In this document: piece after piece, positions 9,531 to 18,508 of the stretch
Numbering within the stretch: the first letter of the stretch is position 1
Layout: each line of letters starts with the position of its first letter
Position numbers and translations under genes: made by a program
Origin: Bog-159 sp049511415
GTDB lineage: Bacteria > Acidobacteriota > Terriglobia > Bryobacterales > Bryobacteraceae
Direction: 5' to 3'
Length of the DNA stretch: 64,000 bases
Assembly: GCA_049511415.1 (NCBI GenBank)
Contig: JBEKYC010000001.1
Location: 170,531-234,530, forward strand
The notes under the pieces: model-generated
Database searches by the model: none
The model's input: the letters and a program-made list of their open reading frames with translations, nothing else
Told to the model about the DNA's origin: nothing

Positions 9531-11071
9531 AAACGAAGATCCTTTTCTCGGTTGGCTTAGTGTTACTGGTTATCTCGCGCTTGCCCGCGGAAAACTGGTT
9601 GTCCTATGGCCACGACCCGCAGCGCACCGGATGGAGTCAGAAGGAAACCGACATCAATCCGGACAACGCCAAGTCGATGACCCTGCTCTGGAAGGCGCAC
9701 CTTGACAACCAGCCGCGGGAATTGAACTCGCTGACTGCTCCGGTCAACGTGGAGTGGGTCACCACCGACAAGGGGATGGCGGAGATCGTCATCGTGGGCG
9801 GCGCATCCGACAACTTATTCGCCATGGATGCCAACAGCGGCAAGCTCCTATGGAAGAAAACCTTCGAGGCCGAGGGCAAACCGCATCAGGAGCCCTTCTG
9901 GCTATGTCCCAATGCCTTGAACGATACGCCGCTCATTCGCAAGGACGGACTGGCCGCCACGGTGTTCATCATATCCAGCGACGGCAAGCTGCATTCGCTG
10001 AACGCGATCAATGGTGAGGATCGCACTCCACCTTCGCAGTTCGTGCCGCCGTTTTCAAAGAACTGGAGCCTGAACCTGGTCGGGGGCACCTTGTATACGA
10101 ATCTCTCGCAGGGCTGCAATGGTGGGCGCTCCGGCGTCTATGGCATGGACCTCAGCCAGCCGGAACACCCAGTCAATGTTTTTAAAGCCGCCAATGGTGG
10201 CGCCGGCATCTGGGGACGCGCGGGCGTGGCGGTCGGCAAGGGCGGCATGGTTTACGCGCAAACCGGCGACGGCTCTTATGACGCGGCCCGCGGCCAGTTC
10301 CCCGATACCATCCTGCAGTTGTCCGTCAAGGATCTGAGTCTGGTGGACTATTTCACGCCCGCCAATCACAATTACCTGACGCGCAAGGATCTCGACATGG
10401 GGTCCATGTCGCCGACGGTTTTTACTTTGGGCGAACGGGAAATTGTGGCAGCCGGTGGAAAAGAAGGCGTGGTTTACTTACTGGACGCGAAACACATCGG
10501 CGGCCCCGATCATAAGACGCCGCTATATCACAGCCCGGTGCTTGCCAACGAGGACGCGGACTTCGCGGGACGCGGCTTCTGGGGCGCCTTCGCCACTGCT
10601 GAAGATACGGAAAAGGGACGATGGCTGTACGTTCCGGCGCTCGGCGCGGCCGCCGGCACGGCGAAGTTCCCGGTGGCGAATGGCGAAGCTCCGAATGGCA
10701 GCATCATGGCCTTCCGCGTAGTGGAGAAAGATGGCAAGGTGGAAGCGGAGCCGGCCTGGATCTCGCGCGATATGAACCTGCCGGAACCGCCGATCGTGGC
10801 CGGCGGTTTGGTTTTTGCCCTCTCGAACGGGGAGTTCGCGCGGCAATCCAAAGGCACCGAAGGCGGCTTGTATACCTCGGCCGAGCGTATCGCGCAACAT
10901 GTCGGCCATGCGGTTCTTTATGCGTTCGATATGACCACCGGCAAGGAGCTGTTTTCGAGCGGAGACACCATCCTGGGCTGGACTCACTTCAGCGGCATCT
11001 CGATTTCCGGCGGCAAGGTGTTTGTCACTACGTGGGATTCGAATGTGTACGCGTTCGGCGTGAAAGAGTAA
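9527..11071 (+). CDS. exported PQQ-like beta-propeller protein
   Basis: A 514-residue protein with a signal peptide ending near LPAENW. The mature part opens with WLSYGHDPQRTGWS, the common N-terminus of quinoprotein-like propellers, and has repeated blades of the type LFAMDANSGKLLWKK, VVYLLDAKHIGG and LYAFDMTTGKELFSS. These are the Trp-docking repeats of PQQ dehydrogenases and BamB-like proteins. I see neither a cytochrome c CxxCH motif nor an obvious catalytic Asp pair, so enzyme activity is uncertain. Its ATG overlaps the stop of the RraA-like gene by four bases, so the two are very likely one transcript and perhaps one periplasmic pathway. Confidence 0.8.
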   Translation: MKTKILFSVGLVLLVISRLPAENWLSYGHDPQRTGWSQKETDINPDNAKSMTLLWKAHLDNQPRELNSLTAPVNVEWVTTDKGMAEIVIVGGASDNLFAMDANSGKLLWKKTFEAEGKPHQEPFWLCPNALNDTPLIRKDGLAATVFIISSDGKLHSLNAINGEDRTPPSQFVPPFSKNWSLNLVGGTLYTNLSQGCNGGRSGVYGMDLSQPEHPVNVFKAANGGAGIWGRAGVAVGKGGMVYAQTGDGSYDAARGQFPDTILQLSVKDLSLVDYFTPANHNYLTRKDLDMGSMSPTVFTLGEREIVAAGGKEGVVYLLDAKHIGGPDHKTPLYHSPVLANEDADFAGRGFWGAFATAEDTEKGRWLYVPALGAAAGTAKFPVANGEAPNGSIMAFRVVEKDGKVEAEPAWISRDMNLPEPPIVAGGLVFALSNGEFARQSKGTEGGLYTSAERIAQHVGHAVLYAFDMTTGKELFSSGDTILGWTHFSGISISGGKVFVTTWDSNVYAFGVKE

Positions 11072-11079
11072 TATGAAGC

Positions 11080-11553
11080 ATGACCGCCGTGGAGGCTTAC
11101 GAGTTAATCAGCCAGGGAGGCGCGACGGACTTTGCCAGCGTCATTCAGGTCTGTGACCAGCACGGCCCAAATTGCCTGATCGGCGGCCTGGCGGTGAACT
11201 GCTACGTAGAGCCGGTGTACACGATGGATGCCGACATCGTAGTGGCGCCGGAATCGCATCGCCCCCCGAACGCGGCCATACTGGAGAGCCAGCTTCGGAC
11301 TCAATTCACGCGTGACGAGCGCTACCAGCCTTTTCTCAGTCGATGCGTGGAGGCCGAGATCCTGGGTGTGCGCGCGAAGATTGCCTGCCTTCGCGATGTG
11401 GTTCAGGGCAAGTTATGGGTGTACGGCGATCCGAAACGGCGTCTGAGCAAGCGTAAGAAGGACGAACTGGACCTCATCCGTCTGGCTGAGGTGTACCCGG
11501 AGCTCACGTCGCTCTATCCGCCAGAACTTCGCAACCAAATGGATCGCCCGTGA
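11080..11553 (+). CDS. nucleotidyltransferase-fold protein (AbiEii/DUF6036-like)
   Basis: A 157-residue protein with the nucleotidyltransferase core: a GG motif in LIGGLAVNCYVEP, then TMDADIVV with the DxD metal pair intact, and later RAKIACLRDVVQGKLWVYGDPKRRLSKRKKDELDLIRL, written here as one region of the C-terminal helices. Such stand-alone proteins (AbiEii/DUF6036-like) are often annotated as toxin-side or housekeeping nucleotidyltransferases. No antitoxin-sized partner lies next to it; it begins 8 bp after the PQQ gene and may simply be the last gene of that run. Function unknown; the fold call is moderately safe. Confidence 0.6.
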   Translation: MTAVEAYELISQGGATDFASVIQVCDQHGPNCLIGGLAVNCYVEPVYTMDADIVVAPESHRPPNAAILESQLRTQFTRDERYQPFLSRCVEAEILGVRAKIACLRDVVQGKLWVYGDPKRRLSKRKKDELDLIRLAEVYPELTSLYPPELRNQMDRP

Positions 11554-11579
11554 GTAGCTGTCGAGCTTAATGGATTGGC

Positions 11580-12749
11580 CTAAAGAATCACTAACTCGCG
11601 CTGGATATCCCCGGTAACTCGCGCTTCGCCTTCACCGACGAACATATTCACCTCCGAGCGGATGCCGAAGTCCTTCAAGTAGACGCCCGGCTCGATGGAA
11701 AAGCAGGTCCACGGCACGATGCGGCGCTCGTCGTGAGTTTCCAGATTATCCATGTTGGCGCCGTTGCCGTGCACATCTTCGCCGATGGAGTGCCCCGTGC
11801 GATGCACGAAGTACTCGCCGTAGCCGTGGCTGGCGATGTGCCCGCGGGCGGCATCGTCCACTTCGAAGCCGCGCAGTTCCTGCCCTGCCGCCACGCCTTG
11901 CCGCACGCGCTCAACGGCCGCGTCGCGCGCGCCTGCGACCACATCGTAGACCTCGCGCATCTTATCCGTCGGGCGGTCGCCGCAAAATCCCGTCCAGGTG
12001 ATGTCATAGTAAACCGCGCCCGGTTCCTTGAGTTTCGCCCACATATCGAGAAGCACCAGGTCGCCGCCGCGGATCTCGGAGGTGATCTCGCGCGACGGCT
12101 CGTAATGCGGATTGGCGGCGTTGGCATTCACGCCCACGATGGGGCCGTCCTCCGCGTACAATCCTTCCCGGGCGAATCCCGCCCGCACGAATTCCGCCAC
12201 CGCAAACTCCTGCACCACGCCGCCCGCGCGCGTGATCTCGCGGATCATCTGGAAGGCCTGCGCGCGCACACGATCCACGCGTCGCCCGGCCTCCAGGTGC
12301 GATTCCAGTTGCGCCGCGCTCCAGCGCGCTTCGAAATGCTGGATCAACTCCGCCGAGCTGACTACTTCCGCGCCCAGGCTGCGCACCAGTTCCACGGTGC
12401 CGGCGTCCACCATGGCGACGTACGGGATGGCGCACATGGGCGAATATTGCATCGCCACGCGCCGCGCGTCGCCGAGCAGCGTTTGGATGCCGCGTGTCTG
12501 TTCGCTCCAACTGGAATACTGGATTTTTTCACCGGGCAGCGAATTCAATCGCCCGGACTCGATGCGATGCACCAGGCCGGACGGTTCGCCCGACGCCGGG
12601 ATCCAGTAATACCAGCGCCGCGTCACGTGCGAAGCCGGCTGGAATCCGAGCACGCGATACGCCAGCGGATCGCGCTGATGATGGTCGAAGAACAACCATC
12701 CATCCAATCTCTGCTTCTTCAATTCTTCCTGAATGGCCGCGAGGTTCAT
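11580..12749 (-). CDS. M24 family metallopeptidase (Xaa-Pro peptidase-like)
   Basis: A 389-residue protein. The N-terminal creatinase-like domain opens MNLAAIQEELKKQRLDGWLF; the C-terminal pita-bread domain carries the metal ligands: Asp in VLLDMWAKL, Asp in YYDITWTGF, His in RTGHSIGEDVHGNG, Glu in FSIEPGVYL and the last Glu in IRSEVNMF. These fit the five dinuclear-metal ligands of Xaa-Pro dipeptidases and aminopeptidases P. There is no signal peptide, so the enzyme is cytoplasmic and likely trims proline-containing peptides. The start codon overlaps the stop of the symporter gene upstream (ATGA), so peptide breakdown may be coupled to solute uptake. Confidence 0.88.
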   Translation of the reverse strand: MNLAAIQEELKKQRLDGWLFFDHHQRDPLAYRVLGFQPASHVTRRWYYWIPASGEPSGLVHRIESGRLNSLPGEKIQYSSWSEQTRGIQTLLGDARRVAMQYSPMCAIPYVAMVDAGTVELVRSLGAEVVSSAELIQHFEARWSAAQLESHLEAGRRVDRVRAQAFQMIREITRAGGVVQEFAVAEFVRAGFAREGLYAEDGPIVGVNANAANPHYEPSREITSEIRGGDLVLLDMWAKLKEPGAVYYDITWTGFCGDRPTDKMREVYDVVAGARDAAVERVRQGVAAGQELRGFEVDDAARGHIASHGYGEYFVHRTGHSIGEDVHGNGANMDNLETHDERRIVPWTCFSIEPGVYLKDFGIRSEVNMFVGEGEARVTGDIQRELVIL

Positions 12750-14134
12750 TTTTCAAAAGGCTCCAGATTGGCGCGCGTAGGCGGCGCCGTCGCCAGGCTA
12801 ACGAAGATCAGCGCCAGCACCGAGACGCCCAGCGCGGGATACACGGCATCCAACCGCTGTATGTCGAGGATTTGCCACACCACCGTAATCACGGTTCCGA
12901 GGATAATGGAGCTGATCGCGCCCGCCTTATTGGCCCGCTTCCAAAAGAATACCGCCATTACCGAAGGCGTGACCGCGGCTCCGTAGACCGTATAGGCGTA
13001 TAGCGCCGCGCGCAGCACCGACTCGAAATACGCCGCCTGCAGCAAGGCGAATAGACCCAGCGCCACCACCAGCACGCGCGAGACGATCAGCGTGCGCCGC
13101 TCGCTCGCGGCCGGATCGATGAACCGCTTATAAACATCGTGGATCAGGTTGCTGGCCGGCGAGAACAAGTAGTTGTTGGCGGTCGAGATTACCTTCGCGA
13201 AGACGCCGCCGAGCAGGATGGCGCCGACTAACTGCGGCAACTGGGTGCGCGCCGTCAGTGGAATGATCTCGCGCGGCCGGTCGGTCTTCAGCACGCTGGA
13301 GCCGATCACCGCGATGGTGATGATCACTGTTTCGAGCACCAGCGTGCCCGCGATCCATCCGAAAACCGCCCAACGCGCATCCTTCTCCGACCGCGCAGAG
13401 AAGAATTTTTGATACATGCCTTGATTGCCGATCAGCAGCAGCAAGGTCGGAAGCAGGTAGCCCAGGCAGTGCACCCAGCCGAGCGGTCCGAATACGGTGA
13501 AGTGATCGGCGGGCAAAGCGGCATGCATGGCTGCCCAACCGCCCGTGTGCGCCATCAGCAGCGGCAGCGAGATGAGCGCGATGACGGTCACCAGCAGGCC
13601 GATGATCAGATCCAGATACGCCACCGATGCCATGCCCGCCAGCGCGGTGAACGTAATTACGAACGCGGCGATGATATTCATGCCGGTCTTCTGATCGAGC
13701 GCCGGAAAGATCAGATGCAGGATGTCGCCGCCGCCCTTGAACTGGTAGCTGGTAATCACGGTGTAGGAGATGACGATGGCGACCGTGGCCAGCACGCGCG
13801 CGGTGGTGTTATAGCGCGTCTCCAGCAGATCGGGCACGGTGAATTGCGCGAAGCGGCGGGCGCGCCCCGCGATGATGGCGATCAGGACTAAACCGAACCA
13901 GCCGCCGGCCGGCTGCCACAAAGCCGAAAAACCGTTGCGGTAGGCATTCTCCCCGCCAGCGAACAGGCTGCCGGCGCCGATCCATGAAGAAAGCAGCGTA
14001 AAAACCAGCACCGGCCAGGCAAGCTGGCGGCCCGCCACCAGGAAGTCGGCCTGGTTCTTGACCGTGAACGAACGAAACAGCGCGGTGCCCAGCAGCACGG
14101 CCACGATGATGGACAAAACTACGACGTAGATCAT
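12746..14134 (-). CDS. sodium:solute symporter family permease
   Basis: A 462-residue inner-membrane protein with about 13 helices. The start is the ATG at 14134 (MIYVVVLSIIVAVLLG); the frame continues upstream, but that part belongs to the overlapping DUF167 gene. The segment VKNQADFLVAGRQLAWPVLVF followed by LLSSWIGAGSLFAGGENAY is the typical first-helices region of the SSS (PutP/SglT) family, including the glycine-rich loop that lines the Na+ and substrate sites. The solute cannot be told from sequence. It overlaps the DUF167 gene by four bases on one side and the M24 peptidase on the other, so all are translated from one message. Confidence 0.88.
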   Translation of the reverse strand: MIYVVVLSIIVAVLLGTALFRSFTVKNQADFLVAGRQLAWPVLVFTLLSSWIGAGSLFAGGENAYRNGFSALWQPAGGWFGLVLIAIIAGRARRFAQFTVPDLLETRYNTTARVLATVAIVISYTVITSYQFKGGGDILHLIFPALDQKTGMNIIAAFVITFTALAGMASVAYLDLIIGLLVTVIALISLPLLMAHTGGWAAMHAALPADHFTVFGPLGWVHCLGYLLPTLLLLIGNQGMYQKFFSARSEKDARWAVFGWIAGTLVLETVIITIAVIGSSVLKTDRPREIIPLTARTQLPQLVGAILLGGVFAKVISTANNYLFSPASNLIHDVYKRFIDPAASERRTLIVSRVLVVALGLFALLQAAYFESVLRAALYAYTVYGAAVTPSVMAVFFWKRANKAGAISSIILGTVITVVWQILDIQRLDAVYPALGVSVLALIFVSLATAPPTRANLEPFEK

Positions 14135-14391
14135 GCGCGCAGCCTGCTTTCCAGGGCTTCCTGAGAAACGCCGTCGATTTCCATGACTTTGGTCCGGTTG
14201 GTCAAGCCTAACACGATCCGCACGCGCGATTGCGGCACGCCGGCCAGCTCCGCCAGGAACCGTACGCATGCGTCGTTGGCCTTGCCGTCCACCGGCGGCG
14301 CGGCCAGATCCAGCTTCCACGCATCGCCCGTGCGTCCCGCCACCCGCGTGCGCCGGGCGCGCGGATGCACCTTTACCGTGATACGTGCCAT
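14131..14391 (-). CDS. DUF167 (YggU-like) family protein
   Basis: An 86-residue protein with the features of the DUF167/UPF0235 family: an N-terminal strand ITVKVHPRARRT, then DLAAPPVDGKANDACVRFLAELAGVPQSRVRI with the conserved PPVDGKAN, and the LGLTNRTKVMEIDG strand. Members are small cytoplasmic alpha/beta proteins of unknown role, often placed next to yggT or proline-related genes. Here the gene overlaps the ABC ATPase upstream by 19 bases and the symporter downstream by four, an unusual setting. Length is typical for the family. Confidence 0.85.
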   Translation of the reverse strand: MARITVKVHPRARRTRVAGRTGDAWKLDLAAPPVDGKANDACVRFLAELAGVPQSRVRIVLGLTNRTKVMEIDGVSQEALESRLRA

Positions 14392-15572
14392 TCGATTTCA
14401 GCCCTGAGGTTGGCCACGCCGGAAGCCACGCGCGCGTCCACCACTTCGAACGAAAGCACGTCATCCAGCCAGTCGTGGCTCGACCCGTCGGCGCTCTGCG
14501 TCGCCACCGTCAGCGTGTACTGTTGCGGCGTGAGCCAGCACGCGAACCGAAAATGCACTTCCAGTTCGTCGTCCGCCTGATAGCTGCCCAGGTGCAGCTT
14601 TTCGATGCGCGTGTTGGTCCCGTATACTTCCATGCCGATGCGCGTGCGGATCAAGATGCCGACCATGGGATCGCAGGCCGGTTCGAAGAAGCGGCAGCGT
14701 ACGCGCACCGTGACCGTGTCGCCGCCATTGACCGTCTCGACAGGTTCACGCTCCGCGTTCAGCAATTCCACGCCCAGGATTTCGCTGCGGCCGTCGCCGT
14801 GGCGGTAGCTCGCTCCAAAGCGCCGCTGCTTCTCCTGACGGGATTGCTGTTTTTCGAGCACCAGCCCGATGTAGCGGTTGATGGCGTCCGAGGGCGTGCC
14901 TTGTGCCTCCATGCGGCCATTCAACAGCAGGATGGCGCGATCGGATAGCTGCTTCACCAGGCCCAGGTCGTGCGAGACGAACAGCACGGTGATTTTGCGT
15001 TCGCGCAGTTCTTCGAACTTGCGCACGCAGCGGTTGGCGAAGACCGCGTCGCCCACGGCAAGGGCTTCGTCAACGATGAGGATCTCGGGGTCCACGTGGA
15101 TGGCGGTCGAGAAGGCCAGCCGTACGTACATGCCGCTCGAATATTCCTTCACGGGACGAGCGATGAAATCGCCGATCTCCGCGAAGGCTTCGATGGACGG
15201 CATGGCGCGCTCGATTTCGGCGCGGCTCAGACCCATGATTTCGCCGTTCAGGAAAACGTTCTCGCGTCCGGTGAATTCGGGGTTAAAACCCGCGCCCAGT
15301 TCCAGCAGCGCGGCGATGCGTCCGCGGGTGACCACGCGGCCCTGGGTCGGCTGCAGGATGCCGGCCACGATCTGTAGCAGGGTGCTCTTGCCGGAGCCGT
15401 TGGGCCCTACCAGCGCCAGCGTCTCGCCTTTTTCCACCTGGAAGCTGATGTCGCGCAGCGCCCAGAAATCGTCATGCAGCTTGGCGGGACCGAAGGGCAG
15501 GGCCTCGCGCAGGCGGTCGGACGGGCGGCGGTAGAGCTTATAGAGTTTTGAGACGTTCTGAACCAGAACCAC
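14373..15572 (-). CDS. Wzt-like ABC transporter ATP-binding protein for polysaccharide export
   Basis: A 399-residue ATPase starting at GTG (15572). It shows Walker A (VGPNGSGKST), a signature of the export type (VKEYSSGMYVRLAFS), Walker B (ILIVDEALAVGD) and the switch His in LFVSHDLG. The FWALRDISFQVEKGE start and a C-terminal extension of some 150 residues (from about 250: beta-rich, EVELLNAERE-like strands) match Wzt/TagH ATPases, whose extra domain recognises the end of the glycan to be exported. The expected Wzm permease is not in this window; instead the gene leads a run with DUF167, a symporter and a peptidase. So the transporter half is complete but its membrane partner must lie elsewhere. 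Confidence 0.85.
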   Translation of the reverse strand: MVLVQNVSKLYKLYRRPSDRLREALPFGPAKLHDDFWALRDISFQVEKGETLALVGPNGSGKSTLLQIVAGILQPTQGRVVTRGRIAALLELGAGFNPEFTGRENVFLNGEIMGLSRAEIERAMPSIEAFAEIGDFIARPVKEYSSGMYVRLAFSTAIHVDPEILIVDEALAVGDAVFANRCVRKFEELRERKITVLFVSHDLGLVKQLSDRAILLLNGRMEAQGTPSDAINRYIGLVLEKQQSRQEKQRRFGASYRHGDGRSEILGVELLNAEREPVETVNGGDTVTVRVRCRFFEPACDPMVGILIRTRIGMEVYGTNTRIEKLHLGSYQADDELEVHFRFACWLTPQQYTLTVATQSADGSSHDWLDDVLSFEVVDARVASGVANLRAEIEWHVSR

Positions 15573-15615
15573 TAGGCTTTATTGTGGCATGGGGCGGGAG
15601 GCGGGCCGCAATCTG

Positions 15616-16443
15616 CTACTGCGCCGCGGGATGGCCCTGGCTGATCAGGGGGGCGTTGTTGTTATTGTCGTGGCGGTGGAAGAGCGCGTGTTTCACGTCC
15701 GGCCAGAATTCCTTCATCACCTGCGAGAAGGCGTCGGTGGCACACGCAATCCCCAAGCGCTCGACGTTGTCGCCGGCCGTGCGTGTGTCCGGATAATACG
15801 CATTCGATATGGCGACCCCAGTGGCGTTGCCTACCCACTCGGAAAAATTGAAAGTCCGCCCGCCGTTATCCAGGCGCGTCACGAAAATCCGCGAAAGCGC
15901 GTATCCCGTCCGGTGCATAATGCTGCCGCGCGATTTTCCAATGCGAAAATATCGCGGATCCTCGCGCAGCAGGCTGGGGTAAATGCTTTCCGTCATCATG
16001 TTGCCGATGATCTGGTCTCCCAGCGCGGTGCCGAATCGCCGGGAATAGCCCTTCATTCCCTGGCCGAACGAGGGGTTCTGATTCTCGATCTGGTAAAGAG
16101 CCGCGAAAGCCGCCCCGGTCGGATATACGGGCCAGTCAAACGAGTCTTTCAACCCGATCAGGAGTTTCTGCTTTGCCGTGATGGGCTGGAACTCGACGTT
16201 GCCGTCCGTCGTGCGGTAATTGGGAAACACGCCGAAGACGCGCTTGTCCTGCTTTTCGGGCTGCTGTGTTGTGGGCTGACTCGGGGAGGGGGAGACCGGA
16301 TCGGCCGTGCTCGTATCCGGTTTTGCGGGCTTGGCACCGTCGCCGTCCGTGGTTTGCGCGAAGATGCACGCCGGCGCCATCAGACTCAGACAAACAATGA
16401 GGACCGGCAGGGCCGGACGCGGCTCGAAAAAATCAAATGTCAT
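15616..16443 (-). CDS. exported protein of a family common in acidobacteria, function unknown
   Basis: About 275 residues, start chosen at the ATG at 16443; one codon further out is only TTG. A signal peptide (PALPVLIVCLSLMAP, cleavage near FAQ) is followed by a Pro/Ser/Thr-rich linker (residues about 35-65). The conserved body includes RVFGVFPNYRTTDGN, ITAKQKLLIGLKDSFDWP, LYQIENQNPSFGQGMKGY, LGDQIIGNMMTESIYP, LLREDPRYFR and GNATGVAISNAYYPDTR. I recognise this pattern from many acidobacterial genomes, where it is left as hypothetical. It is probably periplasmic or in the outer membrane; no catalytic motif is evident. Confidence 0.75.
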   Translation of the reverse strand: MTFDFFEPRPALPVLIVCLSLMAPACIFAQTTDGDGAKPAKPDTSTADPVSPSPSQPTTQQPEKQDKRVFGVFPNYRTTDGNVEFQPITAKQKLLIGLKDSFDWPVYPTGAAFAALYQIENQNPSFGQGMKGYSRRFGTALGDQIIGNMMTESIYPSLLREDPRYFRIGKSRGSIMHRTGYALSRIFVTRLDNGGRTFNFSEWVGNATGVAISNAYYPDTRTAGDNVERLGIACATDAFSQVMKEFWPDVKHALFHRHDNNNNAPLISQGHPAAQ

Positions 16444-16517
16444 CAATCATTTCCCGGTCGAATCGTGATACCGCTTGAGAAGGCTCTAAGGATGGGATGC
16501 TGGGTACGTCCTAATGG

Positions 16518-17546
16518 TTACGTTTCTGCCACAACTAGCTTCCGCGCCAGGATGGCGTCCAGTGGAGATCCCGTATGGCAGCTTTCGACCACCGCGAAGC
16601 CCGCGGCATGCATAAGGGAGGTATATTCCCTAAGCGTCCGCTCCCGGCCCTCGGTGCAAACCAGCATATTAAGAGATTGCAGATGAACCGGGGTGGGTCC
16701 AGACTTGTCCTCGTCCAGTAGCATTTCGGCGACCAGCAGCGCGCCTCCGGGTGGCAACGCGTCGTAGATCTTCTTGAGCAACAACCGGATCCGGTCCTCC
16801 GGCCAATCGTGCAGGACCCGCCCCAGGCTATATAAACCGGCTTCCGGAAGATTGTCGCGGAAGAAATCGCCAGCCAGGCAATCTACGCGGTCGCCGACCG
16901 TGGACTGGCACACGAATTCGCGGGCCATTCCGATGACCGACGGCAAATCGAAGACCGCCGCCCGCAGGTCCGGATATCGTGCGCACGCCGCAACGGCGAG
17001 GTGCCCGGTGGCTCCGCCCAGGTCCACCAGGCGGCGGAACGGCGAAAGATCGAAGGCCGCTACCACTGCCGGCGAGCTCAATTGCCCAAAGCCATGCATG
17101 CCGCGCAGGAAACTGCGCCGGCGTTCTTCGGTTTTAAAGAAGTGCTCGAAGAGCGATCCCTGCCAGCCGAAGGTCTGTGCCCAGCGGTTCGATCCCTGGC
17201 GGACAGCATCGTCCAGATGCGCCCACATGGGGTAGAGGGCCTCATCGGAATATCGGATGTACCCGGTCATGGAGAAGGCGCTGGCGTCGCACAGATACGT
17301 CTCGGCCACCGGTTGATTCTGGTAGACGCCGCCGCTCTTCTGGAGCAGGCCCATCCCCGCGCAGGCATCCAGCAAGCGTTCCAAAGCACCCATGTCGGCG
17401 CCTAGCCGTTCCGACAGTTTCGCGGCATCCGATGGACCGTGCCGCAGGGCCTCGAAAACGCCCAAAGTCACCGCCGTGAACATGGTCTTGGATCGCCGGA
17501 ACGCGTCGATTAGCTCAAGCACCGGGCTCGGATCGGGTTGGTTCAT
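16518..17546 (-). CDS. SAM-dependent O-methyltransferase (ASMT/hydroxyneurosporene type)
   Basis: A 342-residue cytoplasmic enzyme. The N-terminal winged-helix dimerisation domain (residues about 10-100; TLGVFEALRHGPSDAAKLSE) is followed by the Rossmann methyltransferase with motif I VDLGGATGHLAVA, the acidic end DLPSV, the GDFFRDNLPEAGLY strand and LHDWPEDRI-LLKKIYDALPPGG. This layout is that of the plant-type/bacterial small-molecule O-methyltransferases such as ASMT, TcmN and CrtF. The catalytic HDW histidine is kept (VLHDWPED). The substrate is unknown. It overlaps thiL by one base (TAATG), so both are on one message although the functions do not obviously match. Confidence 0.85.
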   Translation of the reverse strand: MNQPDPSPVLELIDAFRRSKTMFTAVTLGVFEALRHGPSDAAKLSERLGADMGALERLLDACAGMGLLQKSGGVYQNQPVAETYLCDASAFSMTGYIRYSDEALYPMWAHLDDAVRQGSNRWAQTFGWQGSLFEHFFKTEERRRSFLRGMHGFGQLSSPAVVAAFDLSPFRRLVDLGGATGHLAVAACARYPDLRAAVFDLPSVIGMAREFVCQSTVGDRVDCLAGDFFRDNLPEAGLYSLGRVLHDWPEDRIRLLLKKIYDALPPGGALLVAEMLLDEDKSGPTPVHLQSLNMLVCTEGRERTLREYTSLMHAAGFAVVESCHTGSPLDAILARKLVVAET

Positions 17547-18472
17547 TAGGGGTCCCGAAAATGATCGTAGCCCAAAGTCGGCAATGCTTCGCCGGAAAGA
17601 TAAACCGCGCCGGCTTTTCCGCGGCGCATCAGTCCGATCCGGGTGATCGGAACGCCGGCCACGATGCGCGGAACTTTGGTTCCGGGCGCCGCGGTAAACA
17701 GCAGTTCGTAGTCTTCGCCGCCATGCAGGGCCTGTTCGGCCGTGGCGCCTCGAAACCGCGGTGGCGCATCGATGGCCGCCTCCAGCCCGGAGGCCAATGC
17801 CAGGCGATGCAAATCGAGTGACAGCCCGTCGCTTAGGTCCATAGCGGCCGTAGCGCGGATACGTTCGCGCAGATAGACTCCCAGACGCAGCCGGGGTTCC
17901 GGACGCAGATGACGCTGCCAGGCGCGGCCGGTTTCGGACGCCAGTCCCAGGGCGGACCCGCCCAACCGTCCGGAAACGTAAATCGCGTCCCCGGCGCGGG
18001 CTCCGTCACGGCGCAAGGCCGTGCCGTGTGGCACACCGCCGCAGACCACGATATCGCAAGCGGTGTGTTCCGCCCGGGCCAGATCGCCGCCCGCCAGCGG
18101 TGTGCCGGTCTTGTCGGCCAGGCGTAGCAAGCCGTCAAAGAACCGGTCGGTCCAGCGCCGATCCGCATCCGCGCCGATCGCTAGCGAGAGCAGACAAAAC
18201 CGGGGCACCCCACCCATGGCGGCAATATCGCTCAGGCCGCGCGCCAGCGCCTTATGCCCGGCGGCCAGCGCTGTGTGTGTCTCCCGCCGGAAATGCACGC
18301 CCTCCAGCATTTGATCGGTGGTGAAAAGCAGGTCTTCGGCAGCGCCCCGGCTGCGATAGATGGCGCAATCGTCGCCCATGCCGAGGACCAGGCCGCCGCC
18401 GCGCGGCGGGCGCACCCGGCGGCTGACGGAGTCCAGGATGTTTTGCTCTCCAGCCGGATCTCTGCCTCGCAT
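17546..18472 (-). CDS. thiL: thiamine-monophosphate kinase
   Basis: A 308-residue enzyme that makes thiamine pyrophosphate from thiamine phosphate with ATP. Typical motifs: GMGDDCAIYR, TTDQMLEGVHFR, the glycine-rich AAGHKALARGLSDIAAMGG, GGDLARAEH, DAIYVSGRLGGSALGL, AMDLSDGLSLDLHRL and HGGEDYELLFTA. All Asp ligands of the Mg-ATP site appear present. The ATG at 18472 is preferred over the TTG five codons earlier because it has a GGAGG site six bases upstream. Length is near the family norm. The leader is too short for a TPP riboswitch, and I see none. Confidence 0.93.
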   Translation of the reverse strand: MRGRDPAGEQNILDSVSRRVRPPRGGGLVLGMGDDCAIYRSRGAAEDLLFTTDQMLEGVHFRRETHTALAAGHKALARGLSDIAAMGGVPRFCLLSLAIGADADRRWTDRFFDGLLRLADKTGTPLAGGDLARAEHTACDIVVCGGVPHGTALRRDGARAGDAIYVSGRLGGSALGLASETGRAWQRHLRPEPRLRLGVYLRERIRATAAMDLSDGLSLDLHRLALASGLEAAIDAPPRFRGATAEQALHGGEDYELLFTAAPGTKVPRIVAGVPITRIGLMRRGKAGAVYLSGEALPTLGYDHFRDP

Positions 18473-18508
18473 CTGATTCCTCCGCAAGATTTTATAACGA
18501 ATTGGGGC

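Noticed and set aside
12746..14464. 572-residue symporter with a long N-terminal domain
   Set aside because: The first 110 codons are Arg/Gly-rich shadow of DUF167 and the ABC ATPase; the first membrane helix begins right after the ATG at 14134.
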